Below are positions 61,777-64,000 of a DNA stretch of 64,000 nt, piece by piece (positions within the stretch are counted from its first letter, which is position 1; every line of letters begins with the position of its first letter). The translations under genes were made by a program, and so were the position numbers. The stretch is from Nocardioides immobilis (GTDB taxonomy: Bacteria > Actinomycetota > Actinomycetes > Propionibacteriales > Nocardioidaceae). The notes under the pieces are model-generated. The model saw only the letters and a list, made by a program, of their open reading frames with translations, did no database searches and was not told the origin of the DNA. Where the stretch lies: contig NZ_QXGH01000019.1 of NCBI RefSeq assembly GCF_003515065.1, positions 62,001-126,000 of the forward strand. The letters are read 5' to 3'.

Positions 61777-63462
61777 TTACGCCTCGACCACGACGGGGAT
61801 GATCATCGGGCGGCGCTTGTGGGTGCCGCTCACCCAGCGGCCGATCGTGCGGCGCACCGTCTGCTGCAGCTGGTAGGTGTCGTCGGTGCCCTCGGACAGG
61901 AGCGCGTTGACGGCATCGATGATCGGCTGCTTGATCGCCTCGAAGTCCGAGTCGGCCCAGACATGCCCGCGGGAGTGGATCTCGGGGCCGGCAGACACCT
62001 TCCCGGCGACCGAGTCGACGACCACGATCACCGAGATGAAGCCCTCCTCGCCGAGGATCCGGCGGTCCTTGAGCTCGGACTCGGTGATGTCGCCGATCGA
62101 GGTGCCGTCGACGAAGACGTATCCGACGGCGACCTTGCCGGTCACCGAGGCGACGCCGTCGACGAGGTCGACGACCACGCCGTCCTCGGCGTAGACGACG
62201 TTCTCGACGCCGGTCTCCTTCGCGAGCGCGCCGTTGGCGAGCATGTGCCGGATCTCGCCGTGCACCGGCAGCACGTTGCGCGGGCGGACGATGTTGTAGC
62301 AGTAGAGCAGCTCGCCGGCGCTGGCGTGGCCGCTGACGTGGACGAGCGCGTTGCCCTTGTGGACCACCCGAGCACCCCAGCGGGACAGCCCGTTGATGAC
62401 GCGGTAGACGGCGTTCTCGTTGCCGGGGATCAGGCTGGACGCGAGCACGACCGTGTCGCCGGCCTCGAGGTGGACGAAGTTGTGGCTGCGGTTGGCGATC
62501 CGGGCGAGCGCGCTCATCGGCTCACCCTGGGAGCCGGTCGAGATCAGCACCTGGCGCTCGACCGGCAGGTTCGCGAGCTCCTTCGCCTCGACCATGACCC
62601 CGGGAGGCACGGTAAGGTAGCCGAGGTCGCGGGCGACGCCCATGTTGCGCACCATCGAGCGGCCGACGAAGGCGACCCGGCGGTCGTGCTTCACGGCGGT
62701 GTCGAGGATCTGCTGCACCCGGTGCACGTGCGAGGCGAAGCAGGCGACGATGATCCGCTGGTCGGCCTCGCGGAAGACCTGGTCGAGGACCGGCGTGATG
62801 TTCTTCTCCGAGGTCGTGAAGCCGGGGACCTCGGCGTTGGTCGAGTCGGTGAGGAAGAGGTCGACCCCCTCCTCACCGAGGCGGGCGAACGCACGGAGGT
62901 CGGTGATCCGGCCGTCGAGCGGCAGCTGGTCCATCTTGAAGTCGCCGGTGTGCAGCACCAGCCCGGCGCCGGTGCGGATCGCGACCGCGAGGGCGTCGGG
63001 GATGGAGTGGTTGACCGCGACGAATTCGAGGTCGAACGGCCCGAAGCTGACCCGGTCGCCGGCCTTGACCGTGTGGAACGCGGTCTGCTTGAGCCGGTGC
63101 TCGCGGATCTTGCCGTTGAGCAGCGCGAGGGTGAGCTCGGATCCGACGAGCGGGATGTCGGCGCGCTCACGCAGGAGGTACGGCGTCGCGCCGATGTGGT
63201 CCTCGTGCCCGTGCGTCAGCACGAGCGCCTCGACGTCGTCGAGCCGGCCGCGGATCGGGGCGAAGTCGGGCAGGATCAGGTCGACGCCCGGGTGGTGCTC
63301 GTCGGGGAAGAGCACGCCGCAGTCGACGATGAGCAGGCGGCCGTCGTACTCGAAGACGGTCATGTTGCGGCCGACCTCGCCGAGACCACCGAGCGGGATC
63401 ACCCGCAGCCCTCCCTGCGGCAGCTCGGGCGGTGGGCCGAGCTCCGGGTGCGGGTGACTCAA
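61777..63462 (-). CDS. rnj: Ribonuclease J
   Basis: A 561-aa metallo-beta-lactamase-fold nuclease with 5'-exonuclease and endonuclease activity in RNA maturation and decay. The metal motif is HGHEDHIGATPYLL (about residues 84-97); the beta-CASP region includes LTDSTNAEVPG, VACFASHVHRVQQI, STGSQGEPMSALARI and the HVSGHASAGEL block. The start is a TTG at 63462 overlapping the dapA stop (TTGA), supported by an AGGAG 8 nt upstream. It follows dapA, the usual order in actinobacteria. Confidence 0.95.
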   Translation of the reverse strand: MSHPHPELGPPPELPQGGLRVIPLGGLGEVGRNMTVFEYDGRLLIVDCGVLFPDEHHPGVDLILPDFAPIRGRLDDVEALVLTHGHEDHIGATPYLLRERADIPLVGSELTLALLNGKIREHRLKQTAFHTVKAGDRVSFGPFDLEFVAVNHSIPDALAVAIRTGAGLVLHTGDFKMDQLPLDGRITDLRAFARLGEEGVDLFLTDSTNAEVPGFTTSEKNITPVLDQVFREADQRIIVACFASHVHRVQQILDTAVKHDRRVAFVGRSMVRNMGVARDLGYLTVPPGVMVEAKELANLPVERQVLISTGSQGEPMSALARIANRSHNFVHLEAGDTVVLASSLIPGNENAVYRVINGLSRWGARVVHKGNALVHVSGHASAGELLYCYNIVRPRNVLPVHGEIRHMLANGALAKETGVENVVYAEDGVVVDLVDGVASVTGKVAVGYVFVDGTSIGDITESELKDRRILGEEGFISVIVVVDSVAGKVSAGPEIHSRGHVWADSDFEAIKQPIIDAVNALLSEGTDDTYQLQQTVRRTIGRWVSGTHKRRPMIIPVVVEA

Positions 63463-64000
63463 GCGAGGACTCCTGCCGCGTCGAGACCGGCACGCAGGTC
63501 GGCGAGCTCTGCGTCGTCGAGCTCGATCAGTGGCGGACGGACCCGCCGGTTCTCCAGGACGCCGATCATCTCGAGCGAGGCCTTGGCCGTGGTGGCGCCG
63601 TAGTTGGGCGCGCCCATGATCGCGTCGATCGCGGGGAGCATGCCGGTGTAGATGTCGAGCGCCGCCATCGGGTCGCCGTGGTGGAACGCGTCGTACATCG
63701 AGCGCAGCCGGTCGCCGACCACGTGACCCGCCACCGAGACGAAGCCGGTCGCCCCGTGCGCCAGCCAGGCCAGGTTGGCGACGTCGTCCCCGGAGTAGAC
63801 GGCGTAGCCCATCTCCCTGATGCGCACGCCGCGTGCGAGGTCGCCGACGGCGTCCTTGACGGCGACGACCGGCTCCCAGCCCGCCATCTCCTGGTAGGAC
63901 TCGAGGGCGATCGTGCTGGCGGTGCGGCCCGGCACGTCGTAGAGCATGACCGGGAGCTCGGCCGCGTCGACGACGAGGCGGAAGTGGTTGAGGATCCCGC
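63459..64000 (-). CDS. dapA: 4-hydroxy-tetrahydrodipicolinate synthase (N-terminus cut by window)
   Basis: The C-terminal 180 residues of DapA, which condenses pyruvate with aspartate semialdehyde in lysine and diaminopimelate synthesis. Visible are HFRLVVDAAELPVMLYDVPGRT, the Schiff-base lysine in PVVAVKDAVGD, SGDDVANLAWLAHGATGFVSVAGHVVG and the C-terminal helices. The stop overlaps the rnj TTG start. The N-terminal part lies beyond the right edge. Confidence 0.94.
   Translation of the reverse strand, partial: GILNHFRLVVDAAELPVMLYDVPGRTASTIALESYQEMAGWEPVVAVKDAVGDLARGVRIREMGYAVYSGDDVANLAWLAHGATGFVSVAGHVVGDRLRSMYDAFHHGDPMAALDIYTGMLPAIDAIMGAPNYGATTAKASLEMIGVLENRRVRPPLIELDDAELADLRAGLDAAGVLA

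Noticed and set aside
1..64000. tRNA, rRNA, CRISPR arrays, insertion sequences, integrase genes, attachment sites
   Set aside because: No cloverleaf-like tRNA pattern with T-arm sequence, no rRNA-like tract, no regularly spaced repeats and no transposase or integrase motifs were seen on either strand.

Overview
The window reads as a chromosome segment from a very GC-rich actinobacterium. A Nocardioides-like member of the Nocardioidaceae is the best guess; this is inferred from codon use, GTG/TTG starts, 4-nt stop/start overlaps, leaderless promoters, the gene content (ClgR, PE-Pol LigD, Lhr, TIGR03086 proteins) and the dapA-rnj-ftsK-rimO-pgsA-cinA-clgR order. No rRNA, tRNA, CRISPR array, insertion sequence, phage gene or replication origin was seen. 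Coding density is very high and no gene-free stretch exceeds 300 bases.

Layout. 1-1.5 kb: tail of an unidentified gene, a PIG-L deacetylase, a 65-aa protein and a DUF3237 protein. 1.5-6.5 kb (minus strand): an operon of a 15-codon mini-ORF, an 1124-aa fusion enzyme (IDO/PrnB-like heme dioxygenase + flavin reductase + cytochrome b5 + helical tail) and an acyl-CoA ligase; this is the most unusual locus. 6.6-13.3 kb: histidine utilisation operon hutH-hutU-M20 amidohydrolase-hutF-hutI, each junction a 4-nt overlap, with a 22-bp palindrome upstream. 13.4-16.3 kb: leaderless ArsR regulator with an SRPBCC-TIGR03086 fusion, a two-domain VOC protein and an IclR regulator. 16.4-19.5 kb: PE-Pol LigD, a secreted calcium-repeat protein and a DM13 protein, the last belonging to an ABC transporter operon reaching 22.1 kb.

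22-33.5 kb: accessory and metabolic genes: a TOPRIM protein, VOC proteins, an orphan DNA methyltransferase, a nicotinate phosphoribosyltransferase-nicotinamidase fusion with its probable NrtR regulator and operator, an APC transporter + PPOX pair opposite a MocR/PdxR regulator, a second ArsR/SRPBCC/TIGR03086 module (here split into three genes), a class F-like sortase and a TfoX-N protein. 34-43.4 kb: a membrane protein opposite a two-component system whose kinase is frameshifted, then Lhr helicase, an Fpg/Nei glycosylase and an HtpX-like protease.

43.5-64 kb (mostly minus strand): a conserved actinobacterial housekeeping block (dapA, rnj, ftsK, RodZ-like gene, rimO, pgsA, cinA/pncC, clgR) interrupted by two secreted hydrolases: a 2348-aa nuclease with two tandem 5'-nucleotidase units between pgsA and pncC, and an M4 metalloprotease with a PA-domain insertion between ftsK and rnj. 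Together these suggest a soil or sediment heterotroph that scavenges extracellular DNA, protein, histidine and NAD precursors.
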